A stretch of 64,000 bases of DNA from Holothuria scabra (GCA_037179385.1 CM074181.1:50736394-50800393), one strand, 5' to 3'. Numbered from the stretch's first letter, positions 1 to 12,405 are shown. Made by a program: numbers and translations. Notes: a model not told the origin generated them from the sequence alone.

Positions 1-1524
1 AGGTGTAAAAAGTTCGTCTTTAAATCTAAGTTAATCGAATGAAAGTGTACCTCAGGTCAAAAATGTCAAGATTATATATTAAACAGCATGAAAATTGAAT
101 TCCTACAGTTCAAATCCCGTCTTCATAGGACATTCCTGAACCGAGATATAAAATATTGAAATTTATTCAATTAATAACAAATTAGTCCATTGCGCAATAA
201 TTTTAACTTTCTTTTTGTACAACTCACACATAACCTGATAACTTGCTTTGTTCAGTGGCGGAGCTATTACATGGTCAGGGGGCGGTCGCCCACTCCCCCG
301 TCGGACAAAATTCGTTTGTCGGCGCCATTTTAAGCAGGGGTGGCGCCAGGATTTGTCCGACAGGGGGGCCAAGCTCCCCGACAGGGGGGCCAGCAGTTCA
401 AGGCCCCGACAAAGGCGATGGATTAGTCCCGGTGGGACGGTGGCTAACTTGACAGAATTTGAGGCGCGCGCAGCGCGCCGAAATTTTTGGCCTTTTTTTA
501 AACAGACACTTAAAAATCTGAGGTTTATTTTTTGAAAGAAATTTGGCTTTTGTAATGACAATTAAAAATTGGGGGTATTTACTGAAGAATCTATCCTTGA
601 TATGAACAAATTCAAAAACGTTTTTACACGCGACAGCTGAAATTCTGTTGGGGTTATGCATTTAATCGTTGTCCTATGTACTAAGGTCTCAAGACGAGGC
701 TTAAAGTTTGCCCGAAAAGTTTTTTATCCTTTTTGAACCAAGATTTGAAAATTAAGAGCTTATTTTATTGCAGAAATCTCGGAATTTAACATAAGAAAAT
801 TTGGTTTTAATAATTTGGTTATAATAAAAAAAATTGGGTTCCTTACTAAGTGATATGCCTTTCAAGAGCAAAATTAGGTAGAATGTTGGGGTGATTAACA
901 GAGTTTTCTGGTTATTTGTTGTACTGAGTATCCATCAAAATTGGAAAGTTTTGCCACTTTTAACAATCTGAAACTTATACTTTGACAGATTTTGGTGTTT
1001 TTACGAAATAATTTGACCTTCTTAAAAGAAAAATCAAGAAGGGAGTAATCTGTAGTTTTGTACAGTTTTGTTGGGGTTACTGAATATCATCAGGTAGATT
1101 AATACCCTCGGACCATATTGGTAAATGTTCCCGTGAAAAAAGTTTGGCTTCCCATATATTTGAAGTTCTAACGTAGGCAGACGGGAGTGTTTCAGTTTGG
1201 GAAGGGACAGAATTGTTTTGTTTTTCTTTTGTCCGAAAAATATAATATTTTCCGAAAAACTACAAGTGGAGCGCACAGATATTTTTGAAAAATTAAGAAC
1301 CTACAAAAAGCAGGAAAAGGCATTTCCGCGGCCGGGCTGGTAAGTAGAAACAAATTACCGATATAGTCATTATTTTGAGCTTTCTTTCGCAATAAATTTT
1401 TCACTTTGTAATACTGCCCCAAAACGAAGAATAATATACAGGCATGCATTGTTCTGTTCTGATCCCCGATGAAATTGGATTTTCTCTCAACAACAGGAGG
1501 AGGGAAGCCTTCCCCAACGGGGGC

Positions 1525-1700
1525 AACGATATCGGATCGGATTTCGTTCAGATTTTTGTGAGGGTTAATTAATACCTCCTTCATTTTTGGTCGGAATGAA
1601 ACAAAAATTTGCCAATTTTGGATGGAGGAGATTTTAAATTAAACTGACAAAAATCGGACAGTAATCCGATCCGATATCGCTGTAGTGTGCACTGGGCTTA
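1525..1700. repeat. Inverted repeat inside hAT-like copy A
   Basis: Two arms, CGATATCGGATCGGATTTCG at about 1527 and a matching inverted arm ending at about 1684, enclose about 110 bp. The right arm continues as GCTGTAGTGTGCACTGGGC, resembling an element end. The left arm lacks this extension, so the copy may be truncated. A related inverted pair with GGATCGGAT lies at 41195-41525. Likely a small MITE of unknown superfamily. Confidence 0.45.
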
Positions 1701-1992
1701 AAATCGATGCATCAAAAATAGGGTTACAAACGAAAAACAAACAGAAAAAAAAGTTCACGATCATCCATCCAGTAACTTCAGTCCTTATACGTTCTTCATT
1801 TTTAGGACTTCCGCAAAAAATGCCGCACTTTACCCACGGGGGATGAGATAGGACAATTAAGGTACATGGAATTAGGTACAACAGAGCTAAGAATAAGTGA
1901 TCGAAATTCGATTCCCAATAGGCTTTAAAACAGCATTGCAAAACAAAAAATGTGTTCAAGATCATCCACCTAGTAACTTCAGTGCTTTCAGG

Positions 1993-2080
1993 TTTTTTAA
2001 TTAATTAATTAATTAGAATTAATTTAAATTAATTAATCAATTAAGTAATTAATTGATTAATTAATTAATTAATTTTATTA
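1993..2080. repeat. (TTAA)n microsatellite
   Basis: Almost uninterrupted TTAA/ATTA tetranucleotide repetition inside hAT-like copy A, directly before its G-rich right end. Copy B has only a short AT-rich stretch at the matching place, so the tract expanded in this copy. Confidence 0.85.
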
Positions 2081-2716
2081 TTGTTAGGCCTCTCCGACGA
2101 AATCGCCGACCTTCCCCGACGGGGGGGGGGGGGCATGCCCCCCCCCCCCGCTGGCGCCACGCCTGATTTTAAGGTTTTTAACATACTTCACTGTTGCACC
2201 ATTATTGGCAAAATACATAAATTAATAGCGCTGTCTTAAGGCCCAGATAACAAAATGCTGAAACAGCCACCGATAACTGTACTATCTGCACTTATTCTGA
2301 TGAAAAGGGTCTTTTGTAATATAAGGATATAGGTTTTGCCTAGGTTAAGGCTACTTTTATTTATTATGAATTCGGTATTTGGAGAGCCAAGCAGACCTTT
2401 TGTCATGGCTATTCCCTTCAATGTACATTATTAATGGCTAGTTCAGAGTGGTCACATGATGTAATTTACGTCAATTAATGTTTTTTCGTTTACTTATCTT
2501 GATCTCCAGATGTCAAAAATGAACACTGAACGGGGATTCATTTTCATAACTTTTTCCCTCCGTCTGTGAGATTGCTTGCTATTTAGCTGTAGCAGGTTTA
2601 ATCTTTATCTTCACAAAGTAATCCATTATTACATTAAAATCTTAAATCGAGGCCTGGCAATAACACAAAATATAATGACCGCCTTCATACTAGAATGTGA
2701 AAGAGAGGGATAGAAA

Positions 2717-3020
2717 CATGGGCGTCCGCATGTAGGGGCAAGGGGGAAACTTGCCCTCCCCTGGAAAATAAAAAAACCTGAAAAAAGAAGAAAACATACA
2801 GAAAAAGACGAAGAAAAATAAACATCAACATTTCTTAACAGTTCCCTCAGTATTTTCCCTATTTATTTGGGGCAAAAAGGCTTTAGAAATGCCATTTTCA
2901 GCAATCTGAGAGGCATTTGGGGCCGAAATTTTCTTGCGCTCCGCGCCAACTCATGGTGGGCGGAGCTTTTCCCCCTAAAAGAAATTTGTCCCCCTCGAAT
3001 TTCTTCTGCTGAGGTCCATG
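2717..3020. mobile_element. hAT-like MITE, CATGGGCGTCCGCA family
   Basis: A 304-bp insertion with left end CATGGGCGTCCGCA and a degenerate right end TGCTGAGGTCCATG, flanked by the exact 8-bp duplication GATAGAAA (2709-2716 and 3021-3028). The same termini, with better inverted symmetry, bound 20476-20902. It contains the module CTCCGCGCCAACTCATGGTG near 2940, also found in other elements here. No coding capacity. The L1/Tx1 LINE at 3039 landed within or beside its right target duplication, so the MITE is older. Confidence 0.82.
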
Positions 3021-3226
3021 GATAGAAAATTTAAACATTTTTTTTTTTTTTGTCCTCCATTTATTCAAATATTTTCCGGAAATAATTCAATGTAATACAT
3101 AGCTGTTAAAGTAATCCAATTATTAAATGACGTTATCATCAATTCAAATTTGAAAAAAACATTTACAAGTAGGTATCTGTCCGAGTCGCACTTAATAATA
3201 CAAACGCAGATGACATAAATTTTGCA

Positions 3227-3607
3227 TCTTCTTACAACGATCGACTCCATCATATATTAATACCTGTTAAATTTTAAACATCATACTTAAGAAATCATAA
3301 ATCAAAAAATCTCATTATCGATACTAATAAACCATTACACATATCAAACACTTCTTTCAGTTCTACGTAGGACACCATAATGCTCTATCTTAATCCTTTT
3401 TGTTAACTATTCTTTTAAATTCTCATTGCAAATTATTGAAATACAAAAACAAATTACACAAATTTATATACATCTTCCTACTTCGATCGACCCCTATATG
3501 CCTACATATGTACATGTGGGTTTATATACTCTATAATCAAATACTTTATATAATAATATATCATTAAACAAAAAAGCTAATTATCAAAATCAAATAAACC
3601 ATTACAC
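3227..3607 (-). repeat. Tandem duplication of the LINE 3' end
   Basis: Two diverged units of about 250-260 bp lie head to tail. ATCTTCTTACAACGATCGAC near 3229 is repeated as ATCTTCCTACTTCGATCGAC near 3473, and ATAAACCATTACACATAT at 3328 is repeated at 3594. The second unit overlaps the end of the reading frame at 3577. 3' tandem units are found in some LINE families; whether this is typical of this family cannot be told from one copy. Confidence 0.7.
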
Positions 3608-6588
3608 ATATTGAAAGCTTCTTTCAGTTCTACATAAGACACCATATTTTTCTTTCTAAACTTTTTGTGTTGATTATATCTTTCAATTCTCATTGCAAAC
3701 TTAAATTTGTGAAAAAATACATCGATATTTGGCAGCTCGCCTTGTCTCTTACAATGATAAATATAATTCTTCATGTTTAAAATGAGATAATTAAATGGGT
3801 GAATAGAACCTTTCCCGAATCCAAAGAAAATATCATACTTAGAAAAAAGAATTGTTTCCTTAAGAAAAGAAATTCAACATCAAGAATAAAGGCTGAAGTA
3901 ATACTGCAGTCCCAAAAAGGTGCGCAAGGCTTTCTATTTCTATTTTTACAAAAGGAACATTGGTCACATTCCACCTTCCCCATGGCATACAAGAGCTTAT
4001 TCCTGGCGATAATCCTATGAAGAAAACGGTATTGAAAGTACTGTAACTTAACGTCAGAGGCGACCTTTCTAGACATGTTGTAAAAACTCCCCCAATCATT
4101 TTGTTCCAATATCTACGTATTGTCCCTTCCATTTTTTAACAGCTGTTGGTTCAGTGACATTTCGCTTAGCTTGTAAATTATATATGTATTGTGAAACCCG
4201 TGGTGTGTAATATTCTCTAACAAATTATCATTACTTTCTGGGTCATCAAGCTGAAATCCAGCCATTTTCCAGCTTCGTGGTATACTATGAATTAAACCAA
4301 AAAATAGGGGAAAGGGGAATCTCTCGATCTGGAAACGGTGGATGAATCTATTAAAATCTAGTGGTTTTCCTTCTTGATCAAAAAGGTCTCTTACATATAA
4401 CACATTTTTCTTATAAAGCTGGTGATATATAACAACGGAATTATTAATACGGATAAAACTATTATTCCAAATAATCTGATTACCGAAATTTTCAGTCGGC
4501 TCAGTAAATGAAACACTACACCACGCAGTGACGACCTCCTTTATAAAAGTATTGCGAATATCAGCGACATCATTTTTTGAACAATTACACTGAAAAAAAA
4601 AAATTGCTTTCCTATAGCAGATAGAGATATGTCCCAAAACAATTTCCAAGGGCTCTCTGAAGTAGAACAATACCTTTTGACCCATGTACATTTAAGACTA
4701 TTAATAAAACTGTGAATATGAGTGACTTTTAAACCACCTTCTTTAACAGGATTCATAATTACGGAACGTTTTATTTTGTCTGGATTTCCAGACCAAATGA
4801 AATTAAAGATTGCACTCTCAATTTCTTTAATAAAGGGTATTGGTGGACTGGGTAATACAAGAAATAGAAAAACAAGTTGGGAGAGTGCAAACGTTTTTAC
4901 AATTACGTTTCTTCCAATGGGTGTAATGTCTCTTAAGGACCAACCGTTCAAAATAGTTTTCAGTCTTGAAAGTTTCGGCACATAATTTAAACGATGAAGG
5001 TCTTCTCTATTTGTAGTGAAAGTTATACCTAGGACAGTTACTGGCCCGTGCGTAGAAATAATATCGAGGTCACTAACAAATGCAGGATTACGAATAACGT
5101 AAGGGCCAAGTGGAAAAAGACTAGATTTTGAAATATTAATTGTGAGGCCAGAGGCCTCTTTCAATTCATTTAATACATGGAGAATCGTCTTTAGGGACTC
5201 CTCGGTACCATCAATAAAAAAGAAGTGTCGTCAGCGTATTGTAACAGTTTAACCTCATTATTAGCTATGGAAATACCTTTTATATTATTATTATTTATTA
5301 CTTTTATGGCTAAAATTTCGGCTGCTAGTATAAATATGTACGGGCTGAGTGGGCAGCCCTGTCTCACACCACGTTGTACGTCAAAAAACCCTGAAGAGAA
5401 ACCATTATTACAAACACAAGTGGAGGAACCCGTATAGAAGACCTCCACCCACTTACTAAAGGAAGTATCAAGTTTGAAATAAGTAAAACATTTGTGAATA
5501 AAGTTCCACTCAAGCGTGTCAAAGGCTTTCTCAAAATCAGCTAGAAAGATGAAGCCAGGAATATTCTCAATTGCACAGTAATCTATAAGGTCTAAAACAA
5601 AACGTATATTTTCTCCAATAAACCTGTTACTTAAAAACCCAGTTTGTTGGGGCCCTATTAAAGAAGGTAATAGTAATTTTAATCTCGAAGCTATTGCCTT
5701 TGCACCAATTTTATAGTCTGTATTAATAAGGTTATTGGTCTATAATTCTTTAATGAAGAGGAATCTTTTTTCGGCTTCAAAATTAACGTAATGATACCTC
5801 TGGTTTGTTCTTTTGTCAGTCTACCAATCCTGTAACCATAATTGAGGGAATCGACAACTAATTGCCCAATCAAAGGCCAGAAAATTTTATAGAAATTACA
5901 AGACAAGCCATCACTTCCGGGGGTTTTATCATTTTTCATTGCCATAAGGGCTTGGAAGCACTCATGCAAAGTAAGATTGCCCTCGCTGGCCGGGCCGTTT
6001 TCATTAATTGGCTGAGTGGGAAGACCATCAAAAAAGGGGTCTGGGGTACAAGCTTTGGAAGTATATAAGGAAGCGTAAAAGCTTCTGATGTGATGAATAA
6101 TACCCTCGTTACTTTCAAGAATATTATCGTTTTCATCCACTAATTTGAAAACCACGCTAAGAGATTTGTTTCTCTTTTCTAAATTTAAAAAGTACTTGGA
6201 ATTTTTTTCTCCCTCCTCAACCCACCTGGCACGAGAACGTATTATTGTACCTTGTAATTTGAAATTATAATAAACAAGTAAATCGTTTTGGGCCTTCTTT
6301 AGCTCATCCCTCGTAACTCGGTCATCACAACTATATAGCTGTTGTTCAAGCTCAGCAATTTTATCAATAAGCTCACGTTCTTTTTGACGACGTTCGGCTG
6401 CCTTTTGCTTTGAGTACAACATACTTTTATTTCGAATTCTAAACTTTATAAACTCCCATCTAGTTGAAGGGTTGTCACCCATGGTGTCAGCAACAGTCTT
6501 AAGAATAAGGTCATTGATCATGGATACATAGACAGGGTCATTCAAAAGTGAATTATTTAGCTTCCAGTACCCTCGCCCTCGATCAAAT
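3577..6588 (-). pseudogene. LINE ORF2 reverse transcriptase, broken
   Basis: Remnant of an L1/Tx1-type ORF2 polyprotein that copies element RNA at the target site. From 6588 downward it begins with the linker GYWKLNNSLL, continues through a Lys/Glu-rich coiled-coil-like stretch and the RWVEEGEKNSKYF motif (about 6240), the finger motif TPGSDGL, then NYRPITLL (about 5740). After a frameshift come RQGCPLSPYIF and the catalytic QYADDTSF (about 5240-5360). Further frameshifts separate the thumb (about 4541-5164), the C-terminal domain (about 4113-4560) and a Cys-rich segment with CDQCSFCKN (about 3930-3960). The frame is broken at several points (near 5725, 5220, 4580, 4120, 3910 and 3780), so no active protein is made. 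The family is clear from motif order; the exact clade is inference. Confidence 0.92.
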
Positions 6589-7536
6589 GAAAAGAAAATG
6601 AAAGAATGAAAGAAAATTTAAACATGTTTTAATCTGTTAATAGAAAACTTGCTGAGAAGACTTGCAAAGAAGTCTTCTACCAGGTGCGGAAAATCAAATG
6701 GAAAGTCTGAAAAACCGTGGCTTCGATCGCGCTGAGGCTCAGAGTTACCCCTTCGAAGCGCCCCTGCAGACTATTTTCGCCCCGACCCAACTCCCTAGCT
6801 CCGCCACTGGCTTTGTTTCCTTTTAAAGTTAAAAATGTTTTTCTGACCTTTTTATGACCTTCAAGTCAAAAAATTCAGAACTATATAGTAACCAGCTCAA
6901 AAATTAACAGTAACAACTCCAATCTTCATAGGACATTCTTGAGCCAAGATGTAAGATGTTGAAGTTTATTCACTCACATTAAAATGGTACATTGCGCATC
7001 ATATTGCGATGTCATTGTTGTTCTACTCAAACTACAATCTTTGCATTTCTTTGTTTTTCTGAAAGTTACTGCACTTTGTACCAAGGTGGGACATCACTTT
7101 TACTCTTATGGGGTGATGTGATTTCTTAAGTCCTCTCCGTGCAACATGGTATGCAAACAACAGGAAGTGTTCAAATTCTTAAAAACATTTTTCATTTTAA
7201 AGGGAAAAGCAGTGGTAAAGCGAGTTGTACAACAAGAAAGTCACATATTATTGCGCAATAGACTTATTTGTTTTAAGTGAACAGATTTCAACATTTTACA
7301 TCTTGGCTTAAGAATGTCGCATGAAGATGTTAGAATTCATTAATTATGTTGTTTAACAAAGTAATGCAAAGATTGCAATGTGAGTAGCACAGCAGGGACA
7401 TCACAAATTATTGCGCATTGTACTATTTTAATCTGAGCGAATAAACTTCAACATTTTATATCTTAGCTTAGCAATGTCTTACGAAGATGGGAGTTGGATA
7501 TAATAATGCATTTTCATGCAGCTTAATATATTTTTC

Positions 7537-9290
7537 ATTTCCTTCATGAATTAAGGAACGCTATAGTCCCAGGTTCGAAAATGGAACCTACTGTCGTTGT
7601 ATGCGATACTCTGCAAAAACAAATGAATAGGGATGACAAACCGATGAGCCACAACAAGGGCGCCGCCAGGATAAACCAGGAGGTTAGAAGATGGATGCCG
7701 AAAACTCCCAACAAACCTCAAATCGAGACAAACCTGTTTGAAATATGATGATGTTTTCAGTTGTTTTGTCTAGAATTTTACAATTTACACTTTTTATTAC
7801 TGGCAACCTCATTCATATCTACTAATCATAACCCAACAAATGGATCCAAAATAATGGAAAAATCATTTGATATGATCCCGCGGGGAATTTGCCGACAGCT
7901 AGGTACGAATTGCAGATTAAAAATTCAAAACTAGCAGCTATTGCTTCTTTAGAATATATAAATTATGTTGCTAGGAGTATTGGAAATATCACATGCAAAT
8001 GGAAAGATTAATCACGAGTCTTAAACTTTGCAGATGAATTGTTACTCTGAATCGATTTTTAAATGCACTGAATTGCGTATGTTTTTAAGGGTTTTTACAT
8101 ATTTGCCGTTTAACGTGAATCCAAAACAGTATTATGTGTAATCGATTCTACGTGAAGAAACCGCAACGAGCAATTGAATTTTCATTCAAATCGTCTGGCA
8201 ATGTTGTAGTTTTAGGCAAATTCGGCAATTTCTTCTTCAAGATGTACAGTAACAGTTAACTTGTTCCTTATTGGGCTTAGATCCAAAGACCTTACATCAC
8301 CTTATTGATTCATCAATGAAACAGAGACAGATTAGTGATGTTAAATAGTTTTGTCAGCTTGACCTTTACGGTATGATTGTCGACGGAAGGAGTTGTGCAT
8401 ATGCCTAGTCAATGTAGTAGGGAAACTATTTAAAAATTTTTCGGCACTGATAACGTATACATGTATTCGGCATAAACATAATACAAAAGATTGCCTCGGA
8501 TAACCTTAAGCGATTAGACTTATTCCAAAGTTGGCATACGAATAAATACAATACAATGCTTAAAAACAGTTGAACAAACAAGAAGCAAAAGCTGTGCAGT
8601 ATAATACTGTGCATTCAAAACAAAAGGAAAACAAACGTCAGCACAATCCTACCCTTCATCAGCGAGTTTAAAACTATAATAAAAACAGGTTTGGAATTGA
8701 ATGGCCCAATGCTGTAATAAACTAATCAAGTAATCGTGGACTCTGTTTTCTCAGCTCCTTAGATTAAACCACTTGGGCGGACTCTGTTTTCTGAGATCCT
8801 CAGCTTACAAAACCATCAAATAATTTTAAGCTACATCGTGAACATGGTTTCACCATATACACACACATGCCGATTTCACATAATCGGTCATAACCCTCGG
8901 GGCGGACGCTCCTCAGCTTCCCCAAGGATATGACTGAACAAGGAATATGCCGTACAATCTTCTTCGTAGGTAACTTCCAAAACCCCCGCCCGTCCACTAC
9001 CTCCAAGGTAGTCCTTCCATGGTCCCCAAGGCGAACATGGTCGCGTCTAATTTAAGACGCAAACTCCATTACCACAACTTATGACCTATTCATGTGCTCT
9101 CTCATGAATCATGCAATTCGGACTTTTAGAAAGATTTCGTACTCCGGTAGTTGTAAAGTGGAAATCTAGAGTGGAACTTGAGACGCTCCATCATTGTGTT
9201 GCATAACCACTGTGCAGTAGATACTACCATATATAAGGGCGTCCAATTTAAAAAATTGCACTTATCGATTTGTCTCGTCTAGTACTTTTG
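7537..9290. other. Unassigned intergenic sequence
   Basis: No gene, terminal-repeat element or exon with splice signals is visible. A small local duplication, GGACTCTGTTTTCT, occurs at about 8738 and 8780. Near 7660 the string GGCGCCGCCAGGAT resembles a hAT-type end, but no partner end was found. Confidence 0.5.
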
Positions 9291-9299
9291 ATTCTGATG

Positions 9300-9556
9300 A
9301 AGGAGAAACCTTTGCAGTCATGATGGTGTGTGTGTGTATGTTCGTGTTTTTGCGTTAGTTAGTTTTGCGGCCCAGTTTCCATCCAGTTGTGGCACACTGG
9401 TTTGCTTTCCTTACTCCATTGCAGATTGCGAATGCTGAGCACCAAACACAATGACAGTAGGTTCCGTCTTAAGAGTCTTCGGTGTAGACTCGAACTCAAA
9501 ACCTCCCGACTGAAAGTCGGATGCTCTAACCACTAGACCATGCAGTCAGTCGTGTT
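9300..9556 (-). repeat. tRNA-derived SINE candidate
   Basis: On the minus strand the 5' end (about 9556-9487) reads like a tRNA: box A TGGTCTAGTGG, an anticodon arm CCGA-CTTTCAG-TCGG whose loop carries TTC, and box B GAGTTCGAGTC. The acceptor and T stems do not pair well, which argues against a working tRNA gene. About 190 bp of non-tRNA body follows, ending near a (TG)n tract at 9326-9340. The pol III promoter boxes imply transcription by RNA polymerase III when active. Related tRNA-like heads lie at 14762-14832 and 54743-54838. Confidence 0.6.
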
Positions 9557-9560
9557 CGTG

Positions 9561-11980
9561 CAAGGTTTGTTTGTGGAAGTGTCTGTGACATTTTGTTTGT
9601 CAACACAACATCTCAACATAGGGGGGGGGGGGGATGTGTAAAATTGTATTAAGTTAATGGCAACTCAAAGTTCTTAAGAGGAGGGGACGAAAATTTTTCG
9701 AATTGGAGCAACAACGGACTTGCACCTCACTTAGGCAAAAAAAAAAAAAAAAAAAAAATCTTAACGAGATGGTTGTCATCTTCCCCTAGTAGACAAGACA
9801 TGTCGTCTTACACTTAACTCACAACTAGAAAGAGCATTGCGAAAAAGCAACATGAGACACGTCATTGTTGAGCAATGGCCATATCATTGATAAACGCGCG
9901 AATTCGAAGTTGATAATTACATGACCTCAAGATAAAAAACAAGGTTAGTTTTATGTGACGCATAGGTTTGCTCCAAAGAGACTAGAGCCACAAAGGCAGT
10001 ATCGTAGTTTGTTTTTTCCTGGGGTTGCAAACTCCCAAATTTTCCGAACTTTAACTGCTTATAACAACGCAAATGCAGCGCGCGAATCGCGCCGGTATTT
10101 TTACCTTTTTGAATAAATACTTAAAGATTTGGGGCTTGTGTTGCTGAAAATTGGTGATTTGGGGCTTGATGTATTGAAATTAGAAATGTTTCCTGGTTGA
10201 TGAAGAACCTGTTCTTCAATTAGCAAATTGAGATCTGAAGATAGTTGTTGTAACATAATGTTATTCAAGGCTTGAAAATTGAATTAATTCGTTCTGATGA
10301 CATTTAAAAAAAAATCCAACATTATGTTGCCTTCTAAAGACAAATATTTTCCAATCAAGAGGTTGTTTTGGAGAAAGTTTGAAATTTCATGAAGGAAATG
10401 TTTAGGAAACTCTACTGCAGAAGACCGATGTCACTTGATGATCTGGTGTCGTATCTGGTTTCCCACATGGCAAATTTCCTGTTTTTGTAATTTTCGGAGC
10501 CAGAAAAAGTTCCCAACACTTTGTTGTGTTTCAGTAGAATCAGAATCGGGAGTAGTCAGAATCGGGATGGGATGTTCGCCTTTGCCCCTGTAGCTACGTC
10601 ACAGCATAAAGGTCATGTTCCTACATCGGAGATCAAAATCTGAGACCTTCCTTACATATTTGCCACGGTAGGGAGTAGGGCCAATATCATTTGAGGTCAT
10701 CGAAAGTAAATGAAAATACACAATTTCCATGGAAAGGTAGCATGGGTGCTGTTCACTTGTTCTGTCAGCATGTATTCACATGCATTGTATGACAAGGAAT
10801 AGGATGACAAGGAGTTGTTTGTTGAAAGATTCATAGGTTTCGGAGGTCAAAATGTGCAAACCTTATTTTCACCTTTTTGTTCTCTGGGCAAGTATGTGTT
10901 TATAGACTTTTATACTTTTGGAACTTAACATAAAGATGAATTTTATGAACTTAGGAGGAAGAAGAACTCGTATGTTTTTTTCGGGGGTTAATCAAAAGAC
11001 GCTCAGTATAATACAAGTTGTGTAATATGAGCTATGTGAGCTCTTCATTTTTTTTTTGACCTTGCTGTCAACCAAAGAGCTGTGCCAATGGGGAATTTCG
11101 GTGAGAATTGTCTGCCTATAAAGTTACGGTTTCTTTTTTTGCAGTATCCGTTTATATGAAGCACTCGAACAGAAGAAATCTATTTCAAGTGCAACATTTG
11201 AGAATGTTAAACATACATAAATATATTGCACAGCGTGTGTCGAGTCCTGAAAATCTGGCCTAACTGATCATAAACATGACCTAAATATGTGGAAACGCAA
11301 ATGGCAATGACTGACATGCTGTTCACCTTTAAGCTTTCGAACATTAAAAAATAGAAACATAAAATTAAATAAACATAATCCAGGATTTATTGTAATACTT
11401 TCACTCTTGTTGAAGACGCACATCTTTAAATTTTGATTTCTGCCGAGATAACTCACTAGCTTCCCGCGTCACCACAGGAAAAAATGAATGTCGTGGAGTA
11501 TTTCGCAGTTTATATTTCTCTCCTCAACCATGACAAAAAATAACCATGAAAAAAATCATGACTTCGAGTGAGATGTTAAGATTTTTTGAACAAGGCAAAT
11601 TTTACTCACAGAGTATTAACCCTACAGGACATATCAGATAACACATGTGTCCTTGAAATAAACGTTGAACTTGTGAAGGATGTCGAAAAATGGAACAAAA
11701 ATAGAACATAAGAAATCTGTGTCGTTCACAGCTTACCGAAAAATTAGCGATTGAGTACTTGTCATCATGTAGTTGATAAACAAATTGTGGTATATTTGAT
11801 TAAAGCTTGATGAATTTTGACGGAATATACACGGCTATATTTGAGATGCTTTATTCACCAATCAAAAAGGTTGGGTATTTAGCAGATGGACATTTGCCAG
11901 TTACCAAACTTTTTTATCAAGCAAATAGGTTTGGCATTTAGCAAATGAACAAGGTTCAATGGTTATAAGGGTAAGCGCTC
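9561..11980. other. Mostly unassigned; degenerate hAT-interior match
   Basis: Contains a G run (about 9621-9633) and an A run (9740-9758). From about 10075 to 10150 it resembles the interior of the 335-2165 family: a GCGCGC block followed by an AAATACTTAAAGATTTGGGG-type segment. No ends or target duplication were found, so this is at most an old fragment. The remainder, to 11980, shows nothing I can name. Confidence 0.4.
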
Positions 11981-11983
11981 CTA

Positions 11984-12405
11984 CAATAGCCAACGATGCT
12001 GCAACAACGCATAGCGCAAAGCGCGCCCCCCGCCTATGCATTTATAGCGCCTTCTCAGTCTCTCAGGTCATAGAAGTGTGGAACGTAATCAAAGCACGTG
12101 CGCAGTAACAACTCCGAAGTGTTGGTTGACAAATCGACCATCTGAATTGCGAGTGAAACTTGCAATGATACATGGTCCTTCAAACGACGTGCTCTTACAA
12201 TTAGCCGCGCCGCTGCAACAACGTATAGCGCAAAGCGCACTCCCGCCTATGCATTCATATCGCCTTCCCAGTCTCTCAGGTCATATGTAGAACGCAATCA
12301 AAGCACGTGCGCAGTAACAACTCCGAATTGATGGTTGACAAATCAACCATCTGCATTGCGAGTGTTACTTGCAATGATACGTGGTCCTTCAAACGACGTA
12401 AAACT
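11984..12405. repeat. 214-bp direct tandem duplication
   Basis: Two head-to-tail units of 214 bp. GCTGCAACAACGCATAGCGC at 11998 recurs as GCTGCAACAACGTATAGCGC at 12212, and both units run through CAAAGCACGTGCGCAGTAAC to CAAACGACGT. Divergence is about 5-8 percent with a small deletion in unit 2. The G+C-rich sequence and the absence of terminal repeats suggest a segmental tandem duplication rather than a transposon. Confidence 0.85.

Larger units (their letters stand above)
335..2165. mobile_element. hAT-like non-autonomous element, family 1, copy A
   Basis: Termini are CAGGGGTGGCGCCAG (335-349) and CTGGCGCCACGCCTG (2151-2165), differing at one position as inverted repeats. They are flanked by the exact 8-bp duplication ATTTTAAG (327-334 and 2166-2173). 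Just inside the ends are G-rich and C-rich tracts (around 363-392 and 2121-2150). The interior matches 24943-29347 over most of its length, for example the GCGCGC-rich block near 463-482 and the block 1190-1480. There is no transposase frame, and reading frames inside it are short and not conserved with copy B. It inserted into the outer hAT-like element 253-6809. Confidence 0.9.
3039..6610 (-). mobile_element. L1/Tx1-type LINE, 5'-truncated
   Basis: Minus-strand LINE inserted with an exact 15-bp target duplication, AGAAAATTTAAACAT (3024-3038 and 6611-6625). Its 3' end is a poly(A) tail, seen as a T run at 3039-3051. The 5' end stops just past the endonuclease-to-reverse-transcriptase linker, so the endonuclease and any ORF1 are missing, as expected for target-primed reverse transcription that ended early. 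A few bases of GAAA-rich filler (about 6590-6610) lie at the 5' junction. The exact target duplication suggests a fairly recent insertion relative to its hosts. Confidence 0.93.
253..6809. mobile_element. hAT-like non-autonomous element (outer)
   Basis: The left end reads CAGTGGCGGAGCTA and the right end is its exact reverse complement, TAGCTCCGCCACTG. Both are bordered by the same 8-bp duplication GCTTTGTT (245-252 and 6810-6817). An 8-bp duplication with CAG-TGG-type termini is the signature of the hAT superfamily. The element contains a second hAT-like element, a MITE and a LINE. Its own sequence is limited to about 253-334, 2174-2708 and 6626-6809. No hAT transposase is present, so it could only be mobilised in trans. 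Confidence 0.88.
74..7536. mobile_element. Foldback-like inverted-repeat element, later interrupted
   Basis: Four related copies of a roughly 170-240-bp repeat are arranged forward, forward, inverted, inverted: 74-252 (continuing after the inserted hAT element at 6818), about 6870-7130, 7200-7370 and 7372-7536. The outer ends match as inverted repeats: TATATTAAACAGCATGAAAA near 78 and its counterpart, ending in TTAATATA, near 7530. Shared landmarks are CTTCATAGGACATTC and ATTGCGCAATAA. The unpaired centre is only about 70 bp (7131-7200). No reading frame of note belongs to it. A second copy with the same arm order lies at 23400-24545. Outer target duplication not resolved, so boundaries are approximate. 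Confidence 0.6.

Noticed and set aside
9487..9556. tRNA-Glu(TTC)-like gene on the minus strand
   Set aside because: Promoter boxes and anticodon arm are tRNA-like, but acceptor and T stems do not pair and a SINE-like body follows; treated as SINE.
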